A DNA stretch of 64,000 nt from Bremia lactucae (Eukaryota > Oomycota > Peronosporomycetes > Peronosporales > Peronosporaceae), in NCBI RefSeq assembly GCF_004359215.1, contig NW_027152031.1:1612754-1676753 (forward strand), written 5' to 3'. The notes under the pieces are model-generated. The model saw only the letters and a program-made list of their open reading frames with translations. It made no database searches and had not been told where the DNA came from. The first letter of the stretch is position 1. Every line of letters starts with the position of its first letter. Below, piece by piece: positions 42,494 to 53,841 of the stretch. The translations under genes and the position numbers were made by a program.

Positions 42494-45400
42494 TTAATTT
42501 CTACGATCCGCGGAGAAGGACCGCGGACCGCACTCAGTCAACAAATTTTCTGTGCTTTGATGTTTGATCGTGAGATTTTGTGGGCCAGCTTCTTGCAAAA
42601 GGCCACGGGATGATTCACTTTCGCTGTGCTGGGTGTCATTATTTGATGACTTGCGGAATCCTTCGCCATTTCGCGGCCCCATCTCGTCCGGTGTGGCTGG
42701 CATTATTTCTCTGGTTCTTTGCAGTTCGTCCGATGTGAGCAGCTGACCGCTGAGCAGTGATGATAAGTTCCGGCGTCGTGGAAGAAACGTTTTGTCTGGC
42801 GTGGTGCACAAAATATGAAAACTGATTTCCCAAAAACCGGAGAACAATGGGATGTTTCGCCTGGTCTATAATCTTACTTTTGTCGCCCGGTTCATTAACC
42901 AAATCCGCTATAGCGGCATGGGGTGTCCCGCTGCTGTTTCCACCAGCCTTCCTTTCCGATGTAGCACCGTTAGGCCAATCCTCTTACAGTGCGAGACCAC
43001 TGGGTGTTGCTCGATTCTTTGGACGACATAAATGCTACGTTGCAAGAAGGTGGCCGCTATGCCTAATATGTCTCTCTTCACCCCACGTATCGTTTGTTAC
43101 GAGTGCATCTCTTTCCGAAGGGCTGCTGGTATAGTTTGCTAGAAACTACCGAAAGTGTGACAATGATTATCCCCTGGTCATCGCAGTCCAACCCCGGTAA
43201 ACGTATTGCAATGCGTTAACCCTGTGATAGTGCGTTAGTTGATCTTCTAGATGTATGAACCCCGTTTGCTTGATCCCCCGCTTTAGACTTGCCGTTGATA
43301 GCTCCAAAGATTTGTCCGGTCCCTCCAAGGTCGTTCCTACTATGGCTTGCACGACTGCCATGGCTATGCAGCTACTTGTGATCGGAGTCGCCACCCCCTT
43401 CATTTCTAGTTGTTGCTACAGTTCGCTGAAATTTTTAGGGCCTTCGTCAGCCAGAGGCCCGATGGCTATTGACATAAAATCGGCTAGGGTGACTTTTCGG
43501 GGGAGTAACTAACGCCGGATCTTTCAGGATTTTTGGCTCTCCACGGGCTAATTCTACCCGTTGGCGGGTTAAGTCGGCTGCAGACCTAGCCGTTTTTCTC
43601 TTGTGCTGTTCTTGTTCTGTGTGAGGCGGGCTCGCTATCAGATCTACTACTGACGCAAATGTTGACCGGGATGATGGGCCTATGCCTCTGTATTGCTACC
43701 GTCTTGTTTCTCGTCGTCTGAATTGCTCGCTAGAACGTCAAACAGTCCTCTAGTGGGTCCGCAACGGGTGACCTCACGCTTTACTAGCCCATAATTGCCG
43801 GCGCCCGCACTTCGGAGTTTTAGGTCGCAGCTGGCCGTTTTCCGTTTTTAAGACTGCGTTAGCGTACGGGGATGCCCCTTCGTGACGCCCGCTGGTGTTC
43901 CCCGTTTGATGCTGCGTTCCTCTTATTCCTGTTGCTTAAGCAAAAGATTCTCCACGGCTTAGAGGCGGTGTGTTGATTGCTGCTACTTCTGCTTCTAGCG
44001 CTTCCTGCTGCAAAAGTAGACGTTGCTCGGCTGTCTTCTGCATTTCTTCCATTCTTCCAAAAGGTTTGGCGAGATTTTCCAGCTGGCTAGCTGCTTCCTC
44101 TGTTGCAGCAATACTCCCCGGCCAATCAGCTAATTCGCGGTAATGTTGCAGCTGGCTTTGACGTGGTCAGTATGCCCGCAAAATGGAGACATTGGATTCT
44201 CCTGGCGATATACAGATGTTTATCATAATAGTCGTACCAAACCAGATAATCGGGACGATGTTGTCCAGAAAGGTCAGGCAGCCTGCTATTTGAAAGTCAC
44301 CTTCCAAGTAAGAGTTGCATGTTTCCTGGTCCTCCGTCTAGAACGGCGTGAAGATATTCGCCTCAAGTATACTACCAGCCTGCCGATTTCGTTAAAAAGG
44401 GTCGAATTGTAAAGTATCGCGGAATCCTCCATCCATCTGGGAAGAAGCCCGCCTTAAGGCCCTTTCTAGTGCCCACGCCGAGCCAGCGGAATACCGGTGA
44501 GCATTGTGCAGTCTATACACAGTGCCTTTGAAGGGTACCCGGACCTCCTGGTACCTTTGTGCTGTATCTCGCGTGATACTTCTGGTAGTTTGATTGTAGG
44601 TTATGGTCTTCAGCTGACCGAGCATGTTTTGTAGCTCCGTTTAGAAAATCCGCGCCAATTCCGCTGATTCCAGGTTGGCATAAATTATTGCTTTAGTTGA
44701 CGTTGGCATATGTTGACCCTCCTGTAACTGTTCAGCCGCAGTACAAGCCCCCATTTCACCTGTGCTTGAACCGTGCTGTGCAACCGTAGTCGATCTCGGG
44801 CATCCAACAAGTATCGAAGAAATGCGGCATCCGGCGGCAGACGATATCTCCTTCTGTCATACCTTCAAGGATAGCCCACTCCTCTGGTATCCCTTCCCGC
44901 AAGCATTCTCCACCGCTCTCTCTGCCCTCTCGTTCGCTTACCTTCTTAATCTATGTGATGGCCTTCGGGCGAATTTCGCTGAGTTAAACATGAAATTTGC
45001 GCGGTTTTTCTTCGGAGAGTCTACGTCCTCTGCCGGATAGTCTGTACCTATTCGTGCTCACCGATGCCTTCGCGCATTTTCTTTGAATGGAGAGTTTCCG
45101 GACAATGTTGTGAAGGCCCACGCAGTTGTCCGCAAGTCTGCTTTTATAGCCTGCGCGAGCGTCCGCCAATCAGCTGACTTTCCATCGTATTTGACGCATA
45201 CTTGATCGAAGAGAGTAATGAGAGCGTTGGTCTTTACTCCAGCGAGCTCCAGAAAGCGTTGTCGATTTGTAAAGAGCTTTGCTTTGTCTACTGGCACCGT
45301 ATAGTATTGCCGGGCAAACAGTTCCCTTAACGTGGCCCACCGCGCCTTGAATGGCTCGCGTCTGGCGCGGCTTTCATGGCCTCTACCGGTGCCTCAAACA

Positions 45401-45855
45401 TTTCTACTTCTGTCACTGAATCCTCTTTCTCCTGCCGAATGTGTGCGTTCGCAAAAGTGTCGTTGGACGACGCCCTCCTGATTATACTGCGGAACCACCA
45501 CCTCTGCGTTCACCCCTCCATCCTCCTCAACGATCGTGCCGTGACTCTTGTTTGTACCTTGCATGAGCTGCTGCTTCCATATCCTCATCACCTGTCTCCC
45601 ATCAAAACCGGCACCTCCTCTCTCCCTTTTAATCCTCTCCATTTTTATGGCTAGCAATACCTCCCTATCCTTTTGTCTCCCGTCGGCTTGGCTTATTTCA
45701 AAGATCCTCCGCTCTGGCCCTTTTCTTCTTCTCCGGCCATAACTAGTGGGGGTGGTGGCGAAGGCTTTAAGCTCGCTTCTTGGCTGGCGATTTTTTTTAA
45801 GTGTTGCTCTTAAAATGAGCAGCATACATGTAGATCGCCACTCAAAGAGGTACAA
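42494..45855 (-). pseudogene. Decayed, unrecognised minus-strand coding region
   Basis: A string of minus frames in shifting phases looks like one or two degraded genes: 45394-45855 (basic, KRERGGAGFDGRQVMRIWKQ), 45058-45297 (KLFTNRQRFLELAGVKTNAL, DWRTLAQAIKADLRTTAWAF), 44392-44625 (RYQEVRVPFKGTVYRLHNAH), a coiled-coil-like stretch at about 43950-44140 (EEMQKTAEQRLLLQQEALEA), 43167-43403 (KGVATPITSSCIAMAVVQAI, IHLEDQLTHYHRVNALQYVY), and 42494-42902. I recognise no domain. A decayed transposon or gene-family member is likely. Confidence 0.4.
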
Positions 45856-46365
45856 CTAGCCGGTGAGTCTTTTCAGAAATTATTCAAACTTACGAAAACG
45901 AGTAACTGACTCAACAGAAAACGCGACCGTATCACAAACTAGTGCAAGACGGCGTAGAGGTGGTCGTTGTACAGCGGCTCCCACTTGCAGTGACCGTCAT
46001 CTGGACGGCAACAGCGGTGGGAAACGCCAGAGACTTCATGAAAGAAGAGACCACCACGCTCATTAAGCGTCTTTAATCCAAAGGTATCCGCGGTGTACTT
46101 ACTCCATGGTTTTTCTCATGTCGACAACGGTCAGATTCATAAATTTGCTTTCGATCTCCTCAATGGTGTCCACCTCGGAATAGCGACCAAAGATGGAGCT
46201 CTGCCATGGCATTATTCGGTCTTCAGCAGGTGCCATAGAAAAAGAATACGGGTAACTTGCCAAATTCCGTCGCGCCGGTGTTTACTATCAATGCACTGGA
46301 CAGAAGTGCGAAGAAGACGTGGAAAGGGAACATTGTGGCGTAAGGGGTTGCCGAGAAATTTGATT
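45853..46365 (-). pseudogene. Internally deleted pseudogene of the PPT-like hydrolase
   Basis: Minus strand: ATG at 46333, signal peptide and ATEFGKLPVFF as in the intact gene at 48649, then an abrupt join (around 46231) to the C-terminal part (DRIMPWQSSIFGRYSEVDTI) and on to the equivalent stop at 45939 and its 3' flank to 45853. About 650 bp of the middle, including the catalytic GHSQGG, is missing. The join is out of frame and a 4-bp insertion follows ATGGAG. It lies inverted relative to the intact gene, about 2.3 kb apart. Confidence 0.85.
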
Positions 46366-48648
46366 TAGCAGATTCGACTTGCTACGTTGAAATTTTTTTT
46401 TAAGAGGATGGCAGTGACGTCATGGGCAGCATTAATTAGAATAAAGGTTGAGCGGCTTATGGTATAACTGCAATTCAATCTCCTTACGATCCCATGTGTT
46501 TATCAATGCTCTGGATAAAGGGATGCACGTCTCAACAGACCTTGGTGCGCACGCTTTGCGTTTAAACAAACAGTTCTAGTAAATATTAAGCAAAAAAAAT
46601 CTCCCGGATAGCGCAAGATGTTTCGTAGTATGGATGCGCACATTTTCACGGATCGTTCCAAGCACAAACGATCTGCGACTAGAAATCAAAGATCAACGTC
46701 TAGATATGTGTCAGTTTGCGGATCTTTGATAGATGTGGACAGACGGAAGCTCAATGCTGTAACATGTGGCATCCTCTCGTAGGAATGTCTGCATTCCAAG
46801 AATGTCATATGATTTCTTGACCAGGCATTATCACGACCAAGGCCTGACACCCTTACGTGGCAGCAATGCTTTTCGATTCAAGCCAAAAAAATATCAGCTG
46901 CGCAGGTGATGGTCCTATAGAATGTGTAGCATCAGCTTGACCAAATCCCATAATTATTGCATCTGCCCAGGACACTTTTTACTGCTAATGTATTTTCATA
47001 AACCTGTAATTTTAATCGCATTTAAAATGCGTTTAATTTGTTGTGACATGATTATGTGAAAGGAGAAAGAAAGCTCTATATGCCTCCATCAAGGGAAATA
47101 GAAACTTTTAAGATTCGACGAGCGCTGAAGACCTCACAAATTGTGTATTTACGTGAAATCAGCCTACACTTGACGATATAGCGCGAAGCATTGCCATGTT
47201 CATCGTTATACGTATAACAAATCATGCGTCTCTCTTCTACTGAGCCGACGATTTTGTTTCTAAAGGAACAAAATGAAATCGAATAATAATCAAGTAAAAA
47301 ATATTCGGCTATTATTACTAAGATGCCTAAACCTCTACCATTTAATAATTTATATTAAGGTAACACAAGACAGCTGGATTTATGTTAAATGTTTATATGC
47401 AAATTGCTTTCACTGTCAAACTTCATTCTTTTCGTTTATGAGCCCATATAAGAGCACAAAAACTGTCAAATTTCAAGTCTTGTAAAACGACTGCCACGGA
47501 GAAATGTAATACCAGGATTGACCCGGTAATATATAACGCCCCAGTGTGCTAACTTAAGTCAACAAAAAAAGCTTTGGACCTTTTATTACCCGCTCCTGTC
47601 AGCTCACATTTGCGCTTCGGGCTGAAAGAATCTTGTAAGCGGTCTTAAAAAGAAAACAAATTAAAATAGCCATTAGTGGTGCGGTGCAAAGGTTGTTTTG
47701 ATACCATCAGATAGACTGCTCCAGCAACCAATATATCGTTTTGCTTACACAGACCGGTCATTATTTTGTCTAATTCTAAATTCTCGTATGCCGCTCACCT
47801 TTTTGTCGCTTAATACTCGCGTTCATACCCTCCATCAAGGACAATAAAAAAAATTAGCATTTGATGAGCGATGAACAACTCACAAATTCTCACGCTTGAC
47901 GATTTGCTCGAGGTATTGAACATTATGGATACCTTATTTTTCGCACTTAAAATACCAGAAAGCGTGATTTGACACAAGAATAATTCTTATGTCAGATGTC
48001 TGATGACCAGAAGCGAATTTGTGACTAAAGGCGTCAGCAAGATCCCAAGTTCGTCACATGAGGTATCGAGCGCTGATCTCACCCGCACATATGTAGATCA
48101 GGATAGTAGCAGCTGGATGTACCGCAACTCACAAAGACATAACACTAGGTAAAGTTGAGAATCAGGACTGTCTATTACATTACATCTTTTGCTTTTATTT
48201 TTCTAACAGATCCTTCGGCTCGCATATGTCCGAATGTACAGCTTTAAACATAGATTTCTAGTCGCAAAATTGTCATACTTGTCAAATTAGAAGACGTCAT
48301 GAGCCTAACGTGTTGTCAGACGCCCTTTCGTAAAAAAGCGGTTTTATGTTATGCATATTCTTGCCTGTTGGTCACTATCCTTTACTAGAAAAATAATTCG
48401 CATCAGTTTCAGGAGATTCTGCGCCACCATGTTTGTCAAGGCCACCATCTTTTCATCCAGAGCATTGATAACACATGGGATCGTAAGGAAATCGAATTGC
48501 AGTCATTAAATAAGCCGATCAATCCTTTTTTAGCTTTTAGTTTTAATGCTGCCTATGGCGTCACTGCCATCCTCTTACGAAAATATTTCGACGTAGCAAG
48601 TCCGACATCTTGCCAAAATCAAATTTCGCGGCAACCCCTTACACCACA
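46366..48648. other. Long AT-rich intergenic region
   Basis: No element or domain recognised. A 70-codon plus frame at 47273-47485 is Ile/Asn/Lys-rich and probably chance. The last few hundred bases should hold the promoter of the hydrolase gene. Confidence 0.55.
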
Positions 48649-49689
48649 ATGTTCCCTTCCCACGTCTTCTTCGCACTTCTGTCCAGTGCATTGATAGTAA
48701 CGACCGGGGCGACGGAATTTGGCAAGCTACCCGTATTCTTTTTCCATGGTGTCAATGGCAACCGTTCCAGCGCTGATAACTACGTCGAGAAACTCTCAGC
48801 TGAAGGACGCACCGTGGTTCCATTATCCTTCTGCGAGCAGTCTTGCTCTCTGACGGCCATTCCACTGCAAGTGCCAATGGCAATCGCTCAGATCCGCGAA
48901 TTTGTCGCCAAGAGCTCGGAATTCGACAATGGCTACATCTTTGTCGGACACTCCCAGGGCGGCATAGTTTCACGAGCTGTGATCGAAGAAATGGACGACC
49001 ACAACGTTAAACGCTACATCAGCACGGCTGGTCTGCAGAATGGTCAGTTTATTGGACCCAACAAGATTGAGGTCTCTATCAACGATGACGCAGCATTTCT
49101 AGCCGCCCTCGTTCCAAAAACCATGTTCGACTACAGTGCGTATCGACCGGAGGATTACTACGGGAAGATGCAGAAAGAGTTCGTCATGTACTGTGTCGAA
49201 CATCCTGAAGCTCAACTTACATTTGCACAATTTAACGTCAACCGTTGGCCGCAATTCGGCAGCTTCTCCACGATTAACACCTTCCTTCCCGTGTACAACA
49301 ACGTCAACTCTTGCCTTCCTGATGACAACCAGTGCATCCTTAACCAGCAGCGCCGCAAGACCAATTTCTTAAAGCTAGAGGATGCGCACTTCTTCGCTTC
49401 ACCTGCTGATGACCGAATAATGCCATGGCAGAGCTCCATCTTTGGTCGCTATTCCGAGGTGGACACCATTGAGGAGATCGAAAGCAAGTTTATGAATCTG
49501 ACCGTTGTCGACATGAAAGAAACCATGGAGTACACCGCCGATACCTTTGGATTAAAGACGCTTAATGAGCGTGGTGGTCTCTTCTTTCATGAAGTTCCTG
49601 GCGTTTCCCACCGCTGTTGGCGTACAGATGACGGTGATTGCAAGTGGGAGCCGCTGTACAACGACCACCTCTACGCCGTCTTGCACTAG
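48649..49689 (+). CDS. Secreted/lysosomal palmitoyl-protein thioesterase-like hydrolase
   Basis: 346 residues from the ATG at 48649, chosen because it starts a clean signal peptide (MFPSHVFFALLSSALIVTTG); the frame is open 13 codons further upstream without an ATG. Alpha/beta-hydrolase features: LPVFFFHGVNGN (oxyanion region), GHSQGG with nucleophile Ser102, acid Asp254 or Asp255 in PADDRIMPW, and His321 in GVSHRCW. The order, spacing and the MYCVEHP and SFSTINTFLPVYNN segments fit the PPT1/PPT2 family (about 300 residues), which removes palmitate from proteins. Four or more Cys could form disulfides. Oomycete families of this type are often expanded and secreted. An inverted pseudogene lies upstream. 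Confidence 0.85.
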   Translation: MFPSHVFFALLSSALIVTTGATEFGKLPVFFFHGVNGNRSSADNYVEKLSAEGRTVVPLSFCEQSCSLTAIPLQVPMAIAQIREFVAKSSEFDNGYIFVGHSQGGIVSRAVIEEMDDHNVKRYISTAGLQNGQFIGPNKIEVSINDDAAFLAALVPKTMFDYSAYRPEDYYGKMQKEFVMYCVEHPEAQLTFAQFNVNRWPQFGSFSTINTFLPVYNNVNSCLPDDNQCILNQQRRKTNFLKLEDAHFFASPADDRIMPWQSSIFGRYSEVDTIEEIESKFMNLTVVDMKETMEYTADTFGLKTLNERGGLFFHEVPGVSHRCWRTDDGDCKWEPLYNDHLYAVLH

Positions 49690-50445
49690 TTTGTGATACG
49701 GTCGCGTTTTCTGTTGAGTCAGTCGTAAATTTGAATAATTTCTGAAAAGACTCACCACAATAATCTGTTTTGCTGGTAATAGAGGCTATATTTTGCATCA
49801 CCCCAAAAGGTCAGTGTTTCTTCTAATGTCATCTAGCGATTGGGTTTCGGCCACACCAAACTGAAGATTTAGATGATGTTTCATTTGAATCTGTCCTTTC
49901 CTTACTTATGACCTGAATATAAATTATTATAGGAAGATACATTGATAATTAAGAGCAAATACCCGTGGTATTTACACTGTAAGAAGTAACTTACTTCTTA
50001 CTTAGTTGTTAATATATTCCTCTACCATTCAATAAATAAAAGCTGTCAGCAGCCAAAAATTTATTTGCTTAAGAAACAAATCTTCGGCTCAGTAAAATAG
50101 AGATGCATGATATTATACGTATAACAATAAACAAGTGAATACTCTTTTTTCACGCAGCAAAACTACTCTATATTTTTAGTCAATTTTAGACACGCATTAA
50201 TCGCTTATCTGCGGATCTTCAGGATTAATCTTACAAGAAAAAGCTGAATACTATTGTAATATTGAAAATGCGGGGTGATATCTTTATAGACACTTATTTA
50301 GGACATCAAAACTACGATCATTCCTTGTTTGTAAAATTGCTGTGAATGTGGTAACTTGGAGGCAAAATTCCGCTAAATTTACAGCAAACTGTCTTCACGC
50401 AAAGTCAACCAGGAAGATCTTACAGAAATTAGTTCCGCTTGTCCT
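49690..50445. other. Intergenic, no gene seen
   Basis: AT-rich 3' flank of the hydrolase gene. 49690-49760 is shared with the pseudogene flank. No other feature recognised. Confidence 0.6.
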
Positions 50446-50556
50446 GTAACGGTCTAAAGTTGCCTTAATGTTACACAGTCCCCGTTGAGTACTTTTGGTG
50501 TACTTCAGGAGATGGTCTATTACTTAAATAAAGTAATTAGACCCAGCACTCGGGTG
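50446..50556 (+). repeat. Family D LTR fragment
   Basis: TGTAACGGTCTAAAGTTGCC through CACTCGGGTGG matches the first 110 bases of the D-1 LTR, including the fold-back GTTACA. Confidence 0.75.
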
Positions 50557-50698
50557 GTTGTACGGGCAATCTAGCCGAAGAGGTACCTCGAACTCCCAAG
50601 AGTTTTCAGAAGAGGGGCACCCTAGCCACTTAATCAGATACTGGTATTGACCCTCACGACGACGTCGCTTTAAAAGTTCACATTGTGCCCAAACCTTG
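50557..50698 (-). pseudogene. Chromodomain fragment of another Ty3/gypsy element
   Basis: Minus strand: RRRREGQYQYLIKWLGCPSS and ENSWEFEVPLRLDCPYN, a chromodomain distinct from those of families A and D (QYLIKW, SWEFE). It is bounded by the D LTR fragment and the A-3 LTR. Confidence 0.72.
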
Positions 50699-51106
50699 TG
50701 TAACGGGGTGTATCGTTGCATAAAATTAACACTTAACGGTTGTTAGATAATAAATTATCTAAAAATTGATTTGAAGAATATTACTTGACATGGTAGTATT
50801 CTAAGAGCTTATCCATTGGTAGAAATAGACCATTATATCTACTTTCTCCGCGGTCCAGTCAGCGCTGAACGCGCGCAAAGAGAAGACAGATAAGTTTATA
50901 ATTAAGTTAGCATTAAGTAGATAGAACAGATGAACTTAATTATATCAATACAGCTTTAAATTAACCCTCTTTAAAGCAAGTGTTATAAAGAGAGTCTTCC
51001 TCTCCACGTACTAGTGTACGTGAAGTGACGTGAGGCACCACTCGCACTGAGGCAGTGCGAATTGGACTTGTACTGAAGCAGTACAAGTCGGCAGTGCCCC
51101 GTTACA
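50699..51106 (+). repeat. 5' LTR of A-3
   Basis: 408 bp, TGTAACGGGGTGTATCG to CCCCGTTACA, perfect 10-bp inverted termini. Followed by the primer-binding motif and gag on the same strand, which sets the orientation of family A LTRs. Confidence 0.85.
51005..51089 (+). other. Three consecutive stem-loops at the end of the A LTR
   Basis: 51005-51022 (CACGTAC/GTACGTG), 51042-51060 (8-bp stem TCGCACTG/CAGTGCGA, loop AGG) and 51065-51089 (11-bp stem GACTTGTACTG/CAGTACAAGTC, loop AAG). All three recur in A-2, partly in the 57773-58273 LTR, and the last in the 62964 fragment. Confidence 0.75.
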
Positions 51107-51108
51107 TC

Positions 51109-51116
51109 TGGTAGCA
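51109..51116 (+). other. Putative primer-binding site of A-3
   Basis: TGGTAGCA followed by CTTCGTAGTC, two bases after the LTR end. Confidence 0.55.
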
Positions 51117-51167
51117 CTTCGTAGTCTGTTCGAAGGACCACAATTCCATCAGCTAACATGGACATGT

Positions 51168-53170
51168 TAGATGACAATGGAAATTCGCATCACGTTTCGC
51201 GTGATATCTACTCCTTTCTAAGTGACATAGGTGGGAGTGTGGTCGAACGAATGAGTTCGACCGTAGGGATCGATGCCATCTTGGCATGCTGTCCAGTTTG
51301 GACAGAGATGCTCTCCATTCAGTCATCGCCAAGTACATACAACATGAACTTGACGAGGCGAAGATGAAGGTAGCCTTGCTTAACAGCAAGGCTCTCAACA
51401 GGCAGAACTGTTGAGGTTAGAACAGGTACAGACCCCTGTACCTAGGATGACGCACACGCGTCGTCCCAAAACCTTAGAGATTAACATCTCGAAGTATACG
51501 GAAGTCGAAGAAGACTCCCTCGTAAGATGGTTTGTCGAGTTGGATGATGTCACATGGGCTAGTCACATCGTCGACGAGCAAATGCAAGTCGCATTTGCTC
51601 AGTCAAACTTGGCAGGTCGTGCCAAAACTTGGGCACTAGGCCTTAGGTTGCGCGACCCATATGTCTTTGGGTCGCTAGAGGCTTTTAAAGCCCGGCTCAA
51701 ACAGACGTTTGAACCGCCTAGGGCTGAGTTCAGAGCTCGATCAGAGCTTCTGAAACTCAAGCAAGGCAAGCGTGATGTTCACGCTTATGCCCAGCACATA
51801 CGACTCTTAGCGAGTTGTATCACNAATTAACCCTCTTTAAAGCAAGTGTTATAAAGAGAGTCTTCCTCTCCACGTACTAGTGTACGTGAAGTGACGTGAG
51901 GCACCACTCGCACTGAGGCAGTGCGAATTGGACTTGTACTGAAGCAGTACAAGTCGGCAGTGCCCCGTTACATCTGGTAGCACTTCGTAGTCTGTTCGAA
52001 GGACCACAATTCCATCAGCTAACATGGACATGTTAGATGACAATGGAAATTCGCATCACGTTTCGCGTGATATCTACTCCTTTCTAAGTGACATAGGTGG
52101 GAGTGTGGTCGAACGAATGAGTTCGACCGTAGGGATCGATGCCATCTTGGCATGCTGTCCAGTTTGGACAGAGATGCTCTCCATTCAGTCATCGCCAAGT
52201 ACATACAACATGAACTTGACGAGGCGAAGATGAAGGTAGCCTTGCTTAACAGCAAGGCTCTCAACAGGCAGAACTGTTGAGGTTAGAACAGGTACAGACC
52301 CCTGTACCTAGGATGACGCACACGCGTCGTCCCAAAACCTTAGAGATTAACATCTCGAAGTATACGGAAGTCGAAGAAGACTCCCTCGTAAGATGGTTTG
52401 TCGAGTTGGATGATGTCACATGGGCTAGTCACATCGTCGACGAGCAAATGCAAGTCGCATTTGCTCAGTCAAACTTGGCAGGTCGTGCCAAAACTTGGGC
52501 ACTAGGCCTTAGGTTGCGCGACCCATATGTCTTTGGGTCGCTAGAGGCTTTTAAAGCCCGGCTCAAACAGACGTTTAAACCGCCTAGGGCTGAGTTCAGA
52601 GCTCGATGAGAGCTTCTGAAACTCAAGCAAGCCAAGCGTGATATTCACGCATATGCCCAGCACAAACATACGACTCTTAGCAGTTGTATGACGAGCAATC
52701 CAGTTTATGGGCACACGCTGATTACGGTGTTCATGCAAGGTCTAACGGATGGTCCCGTATAGGCCCACCCGTTCCGCTTGGAACTGGATACGCTTGAAGA
52801 AGTAATTTCCGTTGCGGAACAGGAGAGCTTTAGCTTGAGACAGGCTCAAGCTAGTTCGTCATCATATCGTCCTCCAATACGACACGAACTGGGAGGTCCA
52901 GAACCTACGGACCTCTCTTGTATCGAAAGCGAGAAAAACTCGCTTTTCGAACAGCAAGCGATAGCAGTAATGCAATCGCTGTCAAAAGTTAGGACACTAC
53001 GCTCATGAATGTAGTGCCCCACGCCCTGTACCGAGAGGTACTGAACGTAATTTTGGACCGAATGCCGAAAAAGGCAACAATCGCGGGTCCGACGTTGTAG
53101 CGAAATCGCAACATCGAGGCAGACCGCAAGAAATCGATCGGGGTCGGCAGAGGCGCAACGCCTTACTGAT
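51168..53170 (+). pseudogene. A-3 gag (present one and a half times)
   Basis: It starts MDMLDDNGNSHHVSRDIYSF at 51168 and again at 52034 in the second copy. It shifts frame, then PRMTHTRRPKTLEINISKYT, EEDSLVRWFVELDDVTW and QSNLAGRAKTWALGLRLRDP (51411-51823 and 52277-52609). 52778-53008 has LDTLEEVISVAEQESF and PTDLSCIESEKNSLFEQQ. The knuckle region at 52990-53020 lacks its first Cys. Frameshifts and stops make it inactive. Confidence 0.75.
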
Positions 53171-53200
53171 CCAGCAACCTCTAGAGAATTTGCAAATCTC

Positions 53201-53711
53201 TTGACCAAAGTTGCTCCAGACACACAATCATTATGTGTCTCTGCGCCTGGTGATGAGGTATCTCTCATCACCTTGAAGTTAAAAGCGACAAATGATTTGT
53301 CACTTAGAGCCCTAGTGGATTACGGAGAGTCGAGTAACTTTATTCTTTGTCAGTCGCTAGAGGGTCGTAGGCTCCATATGTTGAGCGCGACATCCCTCGA
53401 ACGAGGATGACGATGCGTCTAGCGACAGGCGCATCGATAACAGTAATGAAACGCGTAGTGAAATTTCAATACAAGCTCAACGATTTACAGTACGATGATG
53501 ATTTTCATCTTACTGAATTTGGATGAGAAAATTGATGTCATCCTAGGCATACCTTGGCTCAGAAATATAAGCCAAGAATCAGCTGGCAGCATCGATCCGT
53601 AAAGATGCCTAACACTTGTTCATCAGATGGCTATCTCATGAGCGTCTTGGAGCGTCCACAAGCGTCTGGATGAAACGACGAGTGAGTGCGATGGCCTCAC
53701 TTGTGGAACGG
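53201..53711 (+). pseudogene. A-3 protease, up to the inversion breakpoint
   Basis: 53201-53410: LKATNDLSLRALVDYGESSN, the DSGAS box degraded to DYGES with Asp kept, then FILCQSLEGRRL. In other frames: LDEKIDVILGIPWLRN (protease end) and TSECDGLTCGTVVS, where homology to the A-1 spacer stops at about 53711. The spacer continues at the other end of the inverted block. Confidence 0.7.
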
Positions 53712-53841
53712 TCGTTAGTAAACGACAATCACTCTGACTGTCATTGGATGGAGTGATCATTATGTGACCACTTAATTTAAAAAAACGATGTTGATTGGTT
53801 AGAAATATCATTTTAAATTTCATCGCATGAAGAACAAACTC

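Larger units (their letters stand above)
50959..52689 (+). repeat. Direct duplication joined by a single N (51824)
   Basis: 50959-51823 and 51825-52689 are the same sequence (LTR end, primer site, gag N-terminal half). They are identical by eye for about 750 bp, with differences only in the last ~115 bp. The copies are joined by one N, suggesting two overlapping contig ends placed side by side. Confidence 0.85.

Noticed and set aside
45394..45855. Possible RXLR or Crinkler effector
   Set aside because: No signal peptide followed by RXLR-EER, and no LFLAK motif in any frame there.
48610..48648. Extended N-terminus of the thioesterase ORF
   Set aside because: It would need a TTG start and would bury the signal peptide; the ATG at 48649 is better.
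49562..49801. Minus-strand frame rich in Arg (SARRRRGGRCTAAPTC), seen also at 45863-46066
   Set aside because: Antisense shadow of the thioesterase C-terminus and its pseudogene copy.
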